64,000 nucleotides of DNA from assembly GCF_039555335.1 (NCBI RefSeq), contig NC_092628.1, positions 76,200,713-76,264,712 of the forward strand. Direction: 5' to 3'. Shown one piece after another: positions 33,875 through 46,700 of this stretch; the stretch's first letter is position 1, and every line of letters begins with the position of its first letter. The notes under the pieces are model-generated. The model was not told the DNA's origin. It ran no database searches and worked only from the letters and a program-made list of their open reading frames with translations. Origin of the DNA: Amphiura filiformis. Lineage: Eukaryota; Echinodermata; Ophiuroidea; Amphilepidida; Amphiuridae. A program made the translations under genes and the position numbers.

Positions 33875-34894
33875 TCATGGTTTTACATTACATAATAAAT
33901 GTTTCTTTCTGTGTCGGCAGCTGTTAAGTAACTCATTCCTTTTGTTTAAAGAACATAAGTCCGGTCTGTAGATGATAAAATATTTTTCTTCTGTACATAA
34001 GTTGCATTTCTTGCTTGAAGTTGAGTATGATTTTGCCTTAGATATAATTTTCCATTTCAGGGAGTAATTTATGTTCTTATCTTTAAGAGTCCATATGTAT
34101 TCACTGAGGGCGGTGGCATTTCTCTTAGTTTCATGTTTGAATGACGATAAATGTCCAGCATGACGGGATTTAAATGAGTTCTCTGTAAGTCCTATGTAGG
34201 TCTCAGAGTTGTTATTGTCTTCCCTGGTGACTGTAGCCTGGTAAATAACACTACTGGTTTGGCATTTCTTGTTGAGTGGGCATTGTACTTTATTTCTGCA
34301 GTTACAATCCTTTTGTGATTTATCTGTTTGTTTTGTTTCACTTTTTCCGATAACAGATTTGTTGTGTTTAGTGATGATGTTCTTCATATTTGGCATACAG
34401 CTATAACTGAGCTTTACTGTGTTCCTGTTGATCAGTTTGTGTAGTTGATGGCCTGGAGGAAAGCATCTATCAAGGAGGTTGAAGAATTTCTTGCCAATGT
34501 TTGTAGTAACGCTTATCGCTGTATCGGGGTTGAACCATACTATGTTTCTAGTTCTCTTGCGCTTATTGTTGTTGCTTCTTTGTGGATTATACTTTGGTTC
34601 ATAATTGTATCCACTTTTCCGGAGAGCGTCTTGGTAAGGTGGAGCTGCGTTATTAAACAGTTCTTCATTGGAGGATATGTTAGATAGCCGTTTATTTATA
34701 CTTTCCGGTATATTGTTTATTATTGATGGAGGGTGATTGCTGTCTTTGTGCACATATAGCGGAGAATTGTTAGGTTTCATGAAAGGTCTGTACGTGGCAG
34801 ATGGGAGATCCAGTGTGATATCAAGAAAGTCAACTGTTGTCTTGTTTGCTTCTATGGTAATATTAAGTCCATTTTGTGAAAAGAAATTCTTCAA
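33875..34894 (-). pseudogene. Penelope-like polyprotein fragment: RT C-terminus plus GIY-YIG endonuclease
   Basis: An open frame of 339 codons. Residues ~1-110 (TTVDFLDITLDLPS, YRPFMKPNNSPLYVHKDSNH, PPSIINNIPESINKRLS) match the end of the reverse transcriptase region and linker of Penelope-like elements. Then come CNCRNKVQCPLNKKC (Cys cluster), TYIGLTENSFKSR (GIY-YIG core), and [28 protein letters not shown] (conserved tail). Most of the reverse transcriptase is missing because the element is broken at the inversion point; the first ATG is not the native start. It is a fragment of a mobile element, not a host gene. Confidence 0.82.
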
Positions 34895-35500
34895 CCTCCT
34901 TGATAGATGCTTTCCTCCAGGCCATCAACTACACAAACTGATCAACAGGAACACAGTAAAGCTCAGTTATAGCTGTATGCCAAATATGAAGAACATCATC
35001 ACTAAACACAACAAATCTGTTATCGGAAAAAGTGAAACAAAACAAACAGATAAATCACAAAAGGATTGTAACTGCAGAAATAAAGTACAATGCCCACTCA
35101 ACAAGAAATGCCAAACCAGTAGTGTTATTTACCAGGCTACAGTCACCAGGGAAGACAATAACAACTCTGAGACCTACATAGGACTTACAGAGAACTCATT
35201 TAAATCCCTGGCCATGCTGGACATTTATCGTCATTCAAACATGAAACTAAGAGAAATGCCACCGCCTCAGTGAATACATATGGACTCTTAAAGATAAGAA
35301 CATAAATTACTCCCTGAAATGGAAAATTATATCTAAGGCAAAATCATACTCAACTTCAAGCAAGAAATGCAACTTATGTACAGAAGAAAAATATTTTATC
35401 ATCTACAGACCGGACTTATGTTCTTTAAACAAAAGGAATGAGTTACTTAACAGCTGCCGACACAGAAAGAAACATTTATTATGTAATGTAAAACCATGAA
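34881..35500 (+). pseudogene. Second, frameshifted copy of the GIY-YIG region (right arm)
   Basis: Repeats the endonuclease part of the minus-strand copy. A small indel just after ENSFKS (about 35205-35210) shifts the frame and ends the reading at 35273. The original frame continues in another phase to about 35500 ([17 protein letters not shown]). Upstream, the frame runs into unrelated spacer sequence, so the 178-codon open frame starting at 34737 is a chimera. Confidence 0.8.
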
Positions 35501-35885
35501 CTCATTTGATCAGTCAATTGATTTCTTCATTGTATGACTTCTATACATTTTGAATTGCTTTTGCAATTTCAATCAATATGTAATGATCAATATGGATCAG
35601 CTTAAGTCTCACCATCTATTATCTCGCCTGGACTCACAATGAAATGATATGACTGAATGACATTTTATAACTTAATAACTCGTGTTCTTTATATATAATC
35701 ATTGATGCATGCACATATTTTCCTGGTTGGTATTGTAATATTAATTTGAACCTCATTCTGCACAAAGTTTCTGAGGAGTGAGGGCTACGGCCCTTACGAA
35801 ACAGTTCTGTAAAACAAATGTAGCAGGGTCATCTAAGTTTTATCATGCATTTTGCCTATTATATCGTTACACATGCATTATTTTT

Positions 35886-36101
35886 GAATTAGAGAACAAG
35901 GGATCTATGCTTTACCTATAGAGGGCAACGTATCTATTTTTTAACGGTTATCGTCATTGACCGCACTGCGATGCACTGTTAGCTAACCCTGTATGTCGCC
36001 CTCTTTTGATTACTTATTATGTTGTTATCATCTGATCTCCATTAAAAAATTGATATGCTGCCCTCTATTATGTACATCATTGATCCCTTGTTCTCTAATT
36101 C
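35886..36101. mobile_element. MITE with 20-bp perfect inverted ends
   Basis: 216 bp, bounded by GAATTAGAGAACAAGGGATC and its exact complement. The flanks ATGCATTA and ATGTTATGCATGCG extend the palindrome loosely. It lies 20 bp beyond the Penelope-like element. Confidence 0.8.
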
Positions 36102-39100
36102 AAATGTTATGCATGCGTAAAATGAATTTACCAAAAGCCGAATCCGGATTCGGCCGTCTGCAGAATTCATAACGATATATGCACCTGTCATGGGTCATGA
36201 CCTTATTTTCTGCACAGGGTGTCTCATCTCAAGTTGAGAGTAAGACCATGTTGAATTTTCCAAGTGGCAGATTGGAATCAGTGCATTTACGCATCACCCT
36301 TTGAGGCATGTGTAAACTGTGTATACACCCTGTGGGATAAGGTCTTGCCGATAAATGCCATAGGTACACTATTTTGGTCTCCATGGGTGACAAACCAATA
36401 TGGCTGATTTACTATAGCCTTATGTATGGAACAATTGTGAGTCATTTCATTTTGGGTCTAATAAGTAACCAATGGTAAAATCCAAAATTGTTATGCCAAA
36501 TCAAAAGTTATATTCATATATTTTGACCCATATTCTAGAATTCAAGACCTTTGGGAAAACTCATTGTAATGTATTGTTCTTGTGCTGGATATTTCCACTC
36601 TGTACAGTTAGAAACCCCATTGAATACCAAGAGCAGGAAACTTTAAAAACCACAGTCATTCATCAGGGAAAAGGTTCAAAATGGCTATTCCGATTGAAAT
36701 CCATACACCCCCTATGGAAGACATGTCCTTAGTCTCCCACACAGGGGTTGTAGATTTCAAATGAAATGCCAAACCAGGTAACCCCATTTGAAATTCACAC
36801 TCCCTGTGTGGAAAATTAATGTCATGTCTTCCATAGGTGGTGCAGTTGAAATGCATACACCCACTGTCGAAGACATTACAAGGGCGTAAATATCAATTGG
36901 AATCACTCATTCAGGTAGCCCCATTTGAAATTCACACTCCCTGTGTGGGAGATTAACATCATGTCTTTCATAGGGGTGTATGGTTTTCAGCTAGAATAGC
37001 TCATTGTGATTACACTATTCTATACTTTGTTTCACCTCAAGATTGGTAGTCATGTAAGATGCAAATTTTGCTAGTCGGCGTGTGCGCACTAAACCTAATG
37101 CATGGTATATCACATATGTGCGTACAATAATGGTTTGAAAGCATGCTTGTGACACTACCAAACTCAAGGTAAGACAAACTATAGTCAAGGTGGACACTTA
37201 TGTCAATCACAAGTTACGGGTGTATTCTCATTTTTAGACAGTAACTTGGCTTTGGACGTAGCACAATTTTGTGGTATTAATAACAACTTTCATTGTCAGA
37301 GCAGAAAGTGGCTAATCTTCAAGGATTTTTAAAAAATCGCGCATCAGTATGCACAATTTGCCATAGTGTGGTGTAGTCCATAATTTGTTTTAGAAGTATG
37401 GGCAGATTATGAAAGAAAAACATGAAGACTTGGACAGAAGAATAATATTTCAGTACCATAAAAGAAAGGCAACTAGACAATAAGACATACGGATTATGTT
37501 ACAAAGTTTAATAAAGACCATAGCATGTATTCGTATGTAAAGCATGTTTCAATAGAGTATTACGGCTGATACAGGAAACATCACTACAAGTTCATTATTT
37601 TTGTGCTGGACTCTTTTTCTTTCTATCTTTATCAATGAAAGGAAAACAAACTTGCTGTAAATGTACCTAACAGGTCGGTTTATTATCTAAACATGCTATA
37701 TGTAAAGCTTAGGAGTTTGAACCTTATAATGATTTGTATCATTCCTTTTACAAAAGAGTTGATTTTGTTGTTCTTGAACCATGACAATACAAAGACTTAG
37801 TGTGCATTGTAAACAGTTATGTGAATGTGATGTGAACCATCACAAAGCATATCAAAATCACTTCAAATGTGAATATTCTCTTTTATTAAAATACTGCATT
37901 TTAAATAGATTTGAAGTAATAAGTTGCAAGAATCTGTTTGTATTACACAATGTACTAAGTTAGTGCTATCGGTTTTTTTATCCAAATTATCCTGAATCAT
38001 CTAGGTTTGTTTGTTTTTGTAAAATGCAATTATACACTACAAAGAATTCTACCAAATAAGTTACTAATTTGTATGTCAAAGAATGCCTGAAATACACAAC
38101 GATCAAAATATTTTATTTACACATATGTATCATAGAGTCACTGCTCTGTGTCATAACTGTACTTGGAGGGTCATTTTGACAGTTGTGAGGGACTGAGGGT
38201 GTATTGGAAGCAATTGAAATGTGAATATTTTATTAGCAACAAAATTATACCAAGGACATTATTGAAATATAATTCAGCGTTGTGAGGAGAACCAAGTACA
38301 TTTATGACACATTCTGAAGTAGAATAAAGTCAAAATAAAGAAGCTAATAAGGAAAGAAAAAAAAAAGGTTATATAGATGTGGATAAACTACATGCTATGT
38401 GTGATAATTGCACAGACTAGCCCGGGCAGTGAGTCTCTCCTAAATACACAGCTGTGCTTTGTTAAGACATAGAATTATATTCTGTACAATAAAAAATAGT
38501 GCACCCATATACAATGAAACATAAGAATTGCCATATTAAATGATTTTATTGCATCCATAGGTTGGCGAATGCTTTAAGTAAATGGTCTCTTTTTCACAAG
38601 TGTAAAAAAGGTGTAAAGCACTGATTGGTTGAATATGTTTCTATTTATGAATAAATTAACATTTATTATGGCAATTCATCACAATATGTTGGAAGAAACT
38701 AAAAGAAGTGACTACATCACATATCACCAAATAACATACCAATTCCACTTTAATTATATTACCAAACCCAAGAGAGGTGATATTGAATTGATTAAAATAT
38801 CAAAACTTTTGGATTTTCTTGGTACATGTGTGTATTATGACCCCACCCATCACTCCACCCACCCTACCCAACCCCCATCCGAATCAAATGTGCATGTACC
38901 ACTCTTGGAGGATTAACTACTTCTTCTGGCTTACATGAAATGAAGATTTCCTCTTGTAAAGATAAAATAATTTCCCTCCCCATTTTTGCCATTATGGAAA
39001 CTATGGTTTTATTCATTGTTTCTGTCATCAACAATACAAATTCTGAGCTATAACTTGGGTACTTTATTCTTAAAAAGTTTATGAAATCTGCCATTACTGC

Positions 39101-40193
39101 TTCCAACCCTCTTAGTATTAAATAGAAATGACAACAAAACAATTATTTGGAAAAATTGTTGATTGTACTGCTCAACAAATGTTCAACACTTGTTGGCAAT
39201 GATATTACACCTTTATGTTTTTTTAAATAGTTATCATCAAACCTGTATGTCTTGTAATAGCAGCTTACATAACCAATCCAAAAATAAGATGTATACTAAT
39301 TTACTTGTTGTTCCTGACTGTTCCAGTTTTCATATCAGTTAATAAAACTTATACCACAGAATCGCTGAAGATAAATGTATATACATGACTTGATTGTGTG
39401 ACCCCATTCTGTCCCTAGTTCATTAAACATGTTTATTGATCTTCCATCTGTACCATGACTTTTATGACGTAAATCTGAAAGGAAGAAAAAACCCAGCAAA
39501 ATATGCAACACAAAATGTATCAGTATTGATAATAAATGATGATGAATACTCAAGAATGTGTTTACTTCATTTAATTATTAGTCTCAAAATCATTTTACTC
39601 TTTTACTACTAATGTCAACTATTAGAGCATAGATTGTTTTGTTATTATTGATGCATTTAAAGAATAACAACTTATTTTTTACTGATTAGGTGAAACACAA
39701 ATGCAAACTTATTTTGACAGGTAAACGACGAGTCTACCAAGACTATTCATATGAGAGAGAAAAGTAAATTTGTCAGTCAAAAGATCCAAAACACAATATT
39801 TAAAATTATGAATAATCAATGAATTTATTCAACTTCTTGGGCGGTTAATTATGATTTTCATAAATTAATTTTAAATGCCGCAGAAGTACAATTACAAATT
39901 GTTAACAGCAGCCCACTTTGAAGTAATTGTGTTGAAGATTTTCCCAATCCAATCAATCCATTGTTCTTTGATAGAATGTCTCAAATTTCCATAATATGTC
40001 CTTTTCAGATCCTGACGAATTACTTGGTCGAAGCTGAGACAGATTCTCAGTAGATAGTTGCATTGTTTTCAACGTGACATTGGCTATTGTTAGTAGAGTT
40101 TTATGATAGAGCTTTACTGTGTCATAAACTGAAAGGTTTAGGTTAGTAAACATGTTAAGTCAGTTACAGAAAAATTAATAATTAATGTGCCAT
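36102..40193. other. Region between the two convergent genes
   Basis: No coding region supported. Besides the repeat cluster listed at 36680 it is AT-rich unique-looking DNA with poly-T and poly-A runs. The short open frames are unrecognised and have no splice or family support. The distal part may be an extended 3' UTR of the light-chain gene. Confidence 0.5.
36680..36995. repeat. Cluster of CACACTCCCTGTGTGG-type dispersed repeats
   Basis: CCCATTTGAAATTCACACTC followed by CCTGTGTGG occurs at about 36783 and 36922, with related ATGTCTTCCATAGG and GTGTATGG pieces nearby. Diverged relatives lie at about 18145-18260 and 25760-25830. The class is unknown. Confidence 0.6.
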
Positions 40194-40199
40194 TTATTA
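40194..40199 (-). terminator. Candidate poly(A) signal of the light-chain gene
   Basis: The first AATAAA on the minus strand downstream of the stop, about 480 nt away. Others follow (for example 39829-39824), so the true cleavage site is uncertain. Confidence 0.3.
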
Positions 40200-40679
40200 G
40201 GATTGTGTTAGAGACAAGTTAATCAAATAAAACATGGAGAAACGGTGGTTTCATTAATGAAATGATGTGATGATGGGAAATAAGAAGGGTATTGAAAAAA
40301 TTGAATTCACATGAAACGAGGTTGACTGGGAAAAAGAAAAGGATATGTTCTTGCAAAGGTCATATCATTGGATTGTTCAAAAGATTTGGTTTCAGGATGA
40401 ATTTTGCAAGCATGTGAGTCGGGGGACATTCTGGAAAGGAAAATACAAATGCCAGTCTGCCAAAATATTTTTCCACCAGATGTCATATCAATAGTCATAT
40501 ACTCCAATTGGTCTTTAAGTTCATCTGAAGTTTGAGATCCAAATCTGGAGACTGGGCATGATGGCACGTAAACCAAGATGATAAAAATCACTGAAATGTT
40601 TTGTTTTGAGATATGGGCGTAGATATCAAGTAGTTGTTGGTGAGTGATGACGACAGAATGAAGAAATGTGTTAGTGTTT

Positions 40680-40720
40680 TTATTGATCTTCAAGTTTAAT
40701 CATTACTGAATCTACGAAGT
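40680..40720 (-). CDS. MYL6: Light-chain terminal coding exon 6
   Basis: 41 coding nt after acceptor CTTTCAG|ACTTC; it encodes [13 protein letters not shown] then TAA (40682-40680). The phase fits exon 5 (VNYE-DFVDSV). The 128-codon frame beginning at 40693 is in another frame and lies in the 3' UTR. Confidence 0.85.
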
Positions 40721-43700
40721 CTGAAAGAAATAACAGATAATTTGCATGTTAGTTATTTCAGAGAAGATAGTTTTCTCTGGCTACATACGAGCGATATAGA
40801 AGCATAACATGTCAGAACATTAGAAAACATGATATTGTTATCAAAGTTGGTTAATATGCTACACTGCTCACACAAAGTATCGCTACACTTGAAAGAGATG
40901 TCATAATAATTAGTAAGTTTTTAGCGGGGCTGTCTGGCAAGTTTAGAATTGTCCAGCTTTCGTCAGAAGTAGCTCTGACTTCTTCTGGACAAACTACCCT
41001 AGAATGAGACATATAGGACGACCCTTGCCTACTTGTGGCTCTGAAAAGAGCTGTTCACTGAAAACTGCCCCTTGTCAACAGAAAACAAGCAGGAGGCCTT
41101 GCCTATCGGCTAACGTAATAGTTTTTAATGGCCCTGAAAAGAGCTGTTCACTGAAGACTGCCCTTGTCAACAGAGAAAAGTAAATAAGTGGTGGCTCTGA
41201 AAAGTGCCGTTCACTGAAGATTGTCCCTTGTCAACAGAACAAGCAGACATTGCCTATCTGCTAATGTAAAATGGTTTAGTGGCTCTGCAAAGAGCTGTTC
41301 ACTGAAGACTGCCCTGGTCAACAGAGAACAAGCAGACTTTGCCTATCTGCTAATGTAAAACCTTTCTGGCGGCTCTAAAAAGAGCTGTTCACTGAAGACC
41401 TCCCTTTGTCATAGTTTAATACCAAAAATAAATTGATATTTTCTCTTGATGCAGCAGTTAGTTCTGCGCGTTGTATAACCTCTTATTCTTGATTGTCCAC
41501 CTACTTTTCTGGTGACTTTTTTAAATCATTTGTCTCTTTTTAAGTGTAACAATACTATGTGATGAATGAGTGTCTATTTTTGCATAATATTTGTTGATGC
41601 ATTAATCTAATAACTAGCAATGGTAACAAATCTATGATTGCACATAAATTCTCTTGTTAGGGACACACCATTTGATTTTTAGGGGGCATGGGAGTTTGGG
41701 TCAGCCCGGGGGTCAGCCAGAATTGATTTTTCTGCATCTGCTGCCAAATGTGGCATTGTTTTCCCTTCAATTTTAATGTATATCTTTATGCAGAGTTTGG
41801 TGGTGGATATTATTTTTTACTCATCACTCATCAGTGGGTGAATTGGGTGGGGTTTTTTTCATCTCACTAGTGGGTGAAATTTTTTTTTTCAAAAAACTCC
41901 CATGGCCCCCTCTCCTTGAAATCAAATGGTGCACCATTATAGTTATAATGGATCCATCATCCGTCCATACTCTGAATTATCATTATGGCTAGTTCCACCT
42001 CTAGACTATTAAGAAAGATAAAATAGACTTTGTATACAATATTTTAACTAAAGTTAAAGGCCTATTCAGTGATTTGCTCATCTGGGGAATTATCATATTT
42101 TGACACCTTTGTGTATTAAAGACAAAATAAGACATTGAATATGAATATGTAAATTAACAACATGTATTTGTATGGGGCTTCGACTTTGTAAATACTGCTG
42201 TTTTACATGTTTGCAAAATGTTTCATTTTAAAAATACCTTATCCTTCACTTTTAGGCAATTTATATATAAATTATTTTCTTACACTTTTGCTGGGATCAC
42301 TGAATAAGCCTTTAAGTCGCTATTAGTATTTGCATTAAATGCCAGCAAATGAAGACAATGAACTGCTTAGAACAATAATGTGATTATATAATAGGTTGCA
42401 ACAAGGCAAGTAACATATCATAGATCATAGCCATAACTCTATTTAAGTGAAATACCCAGCAAACACAAAAATGTTCTTAAATTGTTATAAAGAAGCATGT
42501 TGGGCAAAAAATGTATTTGTCTCTCAAACATTTTTCAAAAAAAGGTATGTGCTATATGAGGCGGCAGGTTTTTTTTGGGGGGGGTAGTGCTATCTGATAT
42601 TATTATTGCATTTTTAGCTGCGGCTACTTTTATAACTACACTGTAAAAGAGGTTCAGCGTGAAGGGATACCCGCTTGGATGGCTTTTACATAATTATGCA
42701 TATGTGTTGAGAAACAGACTTTTTGCCTTATAAACGGAGTCTGGTTTTGGTCAAAAGTTATAATAACAGTGAAATGTCGGATTATAATATATAGGTTATT
42801 AAAACGTTTTATATGAAAAAACACTACAACAACATTTTCAAAAATGTTGTCAAAATGATCTTATTAAATATTTGTTGGCAAACATATTTGCAAAATACTT
42901 TGGCAACATTTCAATAACATTATGTTACAATGTTTTGCATCATGTTGACAAAGATGTTTTTCAATGTTATTAAAACGTTTTATACCATTTATATAGTCTG
43001 ACATTTCAATGTTTTCTGTAGAACGTTTTGTGTTTGCTGGGATATAACCACAAATCTTAGAAACTATTAGATAACTATAAACTAAACTTTAAAAGGAGCT
43101 CTTGAAAATGTTTAAATCTACTAAAAAAGCCCATGTAGTTAATTTCAAATTTTGTTAATGGCCTGTGCTTTCGATCCTAGATTTTGTTATCACGCTAATT
43201 CACAACGTTATATATATAATATAACATACTTACAAATAATGTTACTAAAACAGTACACCATTAAAATGGTTGGGCAAAAACAAGTGAGCAACCCCTTTGT
43301 TGGGTAAAATGTCATTCTTTTACTGGGCAATATTAAATAAACTGGCGTCTGAGTAACTGAGTAACCAAGCAGTTGTCCAACTAACACAACAGTAAAATGC
43401 GCTGACATGGAACAGCTTCCGGGACCACATTCACAGGCGAATAATTGGAATCCAGCAAAAGAAATCTGTGAGAATGCGTTTAAGAACCTTACACAGGTGA
43501 TTATTTTCAAAGAGTAAGTGGAATAGTGTGGAACGGGGCTGCTTCTGCTTTTCACACTTTCTTCAAGAAACAGGTCTTGTTCCACACTACTCCATTTACT
43601 CACAGATTTCTTGTGTTAGGTGCCAATTATTGGGCTGTGAATGTGGTCCAGGAAGCTGTTTCATATCAGTGCATTTTGCTGTTGTGTCAGTTGGACAACT

Positions 43701-46700
43701 GCTTGGTTACTGACATGTGTTTATATTGAGGCAATCCTGTGTGTAATTTTGGTTAATTTTGATGGACAGGATTTTAAGATATGACCTTGTGAAAAAAAGG
43801 TTTCTTTTTTGGCTTAAAAGAGTGATATCCAACAAAAGGGTTGCTCACAGGGCACCAAGCATTGGGCAAAGTTAAGCGCGCTTCAGACTCCGAGTATTGT
43901 GCGTACAATATTGTATGTAATATGTACGTTATTAATCTATTGCCATTCTATTTCCAGTAATGTTTAAGTTCTAACGAATGTTTGATGACGAAAAATCGAT
44001 AATATGTTACATACAATATCTAGCAGAAATATATTATCGATTTTACGTCATCAAACATTCGTTAGAACTTAAACATTACTGGAAATAGAATGGCAATAGA
44101 TTAAATAACGTACATATTGTACATACAATATTGTACGTACAATAAAAAGTCTGTATACTGCTTTATACCCAACCTTTCTAACGGTGTATACAGAATGTTT
44201 ATGAAAACAATTGCGTAATCAAGACTATGGTCATAACTGTATACCATTGTTATATCAAGCATTGTGTTTTGATAGATGGCATAATAATCTTACCTTCATA
44301 GTTAACCTCTCCGCTTGAGTTCTCTTGTCCTACCATCAAGATTTCCATTTCATCATCGGTAAGTTTTTCACCTGAGCAACAAATAACACAATTTAGTTTA
44401 GGCTGTTAATATCAACTGTTCATCCTGCTCTGCATATCATGTCATTTTATCCATGCGTGATTTGGCGCGCTATTTTGAAACATTGCACATTGCACATGCA
44501 AGTTGTTCTTTTGAAAGTCATAAACAGAGTTAATATAATATGCCACTTCGAGAACATGCAAGTCCGCTATTGAAAAGTCAGCTGTCTTACTCAAACCCAT
44601 TGCTAGGCACCTTTTCCTATAATTACCTATTTGAAATATAACACTAATAGAATTGCTTCAGAACTAATAAATGATATCTTCTGTAAAAAAATCAATCATT
44701 ACACCAGACCTTGAATCCTTTTTCTTATACCAAGGGCTTCTCTTTGCTTAACCTACAATAATCCCGATGTCAGATGATATAACAGGTTGTTAGTTGATAT
44801 CGAACATTTTTGCAAGGTAAAAGGCAATTTCCCCTAAAAAGTTTCCATTTATAGTTTCAAAACTGATTTTCATTTACCGAATTCCTGAAATGTATCAGCC
44901 CTCATTGCTTACAAAAATATCGTTCAATGCATAATGGGTATTTACCTAGTGATGTGAGTACGTGTCGCAATTCTGCTCCACTCATGATGCCCTGGCCTTC
45001 TTTGTCGAATACTTTGAGGGCTTCAAGGAAATCTTCTGTTGTACCTACATCACAATGTGAGATCTCCTTCAACATTGGTAGAACTTCCTCGAATGTAAAC
45101 CTGTGGTCTGTGGAAGAGATTGGCCAGTAGTGTCAATATCGAAGATGACAGATATCGGTTAACTTACGATATATATTAATCCATTGAACCAACGGTGTTA
45201 CTCTTTATTTTCTTGCAAATGATTACACAATTTCGGGTTTTGTTGTAACCGTCTTGTTTTCAGTGAATAGACACAACTTGTTTTGGTGGGGTTTTTATCT
45301 TCGGTTAAATATTTTCTTCGTCAGAGTTATCACCAGGTATAATATACATTAGCTACCGTACTTCATCAATACCCTTATCAGCGGTAGATAGCTCTACTTC
45401 ACCAATACAACATCAACAGTAGATATCTATACCCTTATCAGCAGGAATGTTATAAAATAACATCGTGGGTTGGGATTGATAAGGATATACCATGTTGATC
45501 ATAGTCGTATAGTTAGGGCCTAATGAAATATTCTCCGGATCAAAAAGAAATATCATTTATTACTAAATGTTTGAATATGGTGAACATTCATACAACATGT
45601 AAATTATAACTGGAGGGCCGTAAAATGGCAAGTCTCAATTGTTGAGCCTAATTTATCATAACGTCATAAATGGCTTTTCAAATGTCTTTGCTTTGAGGTA
45701 TAGGCCTACATGCAAGTTGGTTTTTATTATTCGAGATTCTCACGCGATCAGATTTATTCAAATAGGTAGCAAAATGTGCTTCTATTTAAGTACTGCTCTA
45801 CCAGTTTCTTGTTAAAAATTCACCATTTTTAACGGCACACAATTAGTAATAGCTAAGTCAACTAAACATTTATATTTAAAATTAAGCCTTCGCACTTCAT
45901 TACACTTCATGTTTTAAAATATATTTGAATTTTGTGTTTTATAACTGTATTTTTGATGTTTTTTAAAACGCGGTATCATGTAATTAAGATATTTTAGCTG
46001 CGAATTGGTTTTTAATGAATCTGAATCTGAAGAAAGATTCTTAGTCCGTGGGTGTGGTTTAGATTGTAAGCGCTAAATTTCATTGGTGTCATCTATAAGG
46101 CGATGGACGACAGTGGCGGCGTCGCGGAACACGCTTGTCGAGGAACCAATTAAATTTAGCGCTTACACTGAAGCTAAAGCACACCCATCCACTGACAAGA
46201 AGCTCTAATTAAATACACCCTGCTATACACCACATCAACTAATTGATTGACTACAAAAAATACTGAAGTTAACATTTGATCACAAATCATTTTTGTTTGT
46301 TTCTTTTCTTTCTTTTCTTTCTTCTTTAACCTGGGACACTCAATCAGTTGAAAACACAATTAATCATCCGTTCTTCCTTGAGGCCCAGTTCTTCCGTGAG
46401 GCCCAGGCCCTTACCCAATGAATTCAAATTTATCCTTGACTGTGATTTAGACCCATAATGTATAATTTCGGTCAAATTTTAATTTTGTTTTTCTTTGCCA
46501 GAAATTGTTACATAATATTAGTAACAACTGCCGAGGAGTATTTTTGATCATTTTAAGCCGAAATGAGATCAAATGAAAGAAACCCACTATATGGAAATTG
46601 GCAAATAAAATTGGGGATCCCCAGTTTTAATCAAAAACTCTTACATTTTACTGTAGGTTTAGTCTTTCACAGGATATTTAAGTACACCCGTGGGTATTAC

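Larger units (their letters stand above)
33460..35848 (-). mobile_element. Penelope-like retroelement, 5'-truncated and self-inverted
   Basis: Two arms, 33527-34492 and 34881-35845 (about 965 bp each), are nearly identical reverse complements. The 388-bp spacer carries the upstream part of the minus-strand copy. Both arms encode the C-terminal part of a Penelope-like polyprotein with a Cys-rich motif and a GIY-YIG endonuclease. The minus copy is longer by the spacer and by ~66 bp at its 3' side. The 16-bp ATTTTGCCTATTATAT occurs on both flanks (33444-33459 and 35849-35864), a likely target duplication. Confidence 0.85.

Noticed and set aside
34737..35273. 178-codon plus-strand open frame as a separate gene
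   Set aside because: It fuses the spacer of the inverted Penelope-like element to a frameshifted copy of its endonuclease region.
40307..40693. 128-codon minus-strand frame overlapping the light-chain terminal exon
   Set aside because: It is in a different frame from [13 protein letters not shown] and lies in the presumed 3' UTR; no family resemblance.
43208..43729. Mirror-image open frames on both strands
   Set aside because: They come from the two arms of a foldback element.
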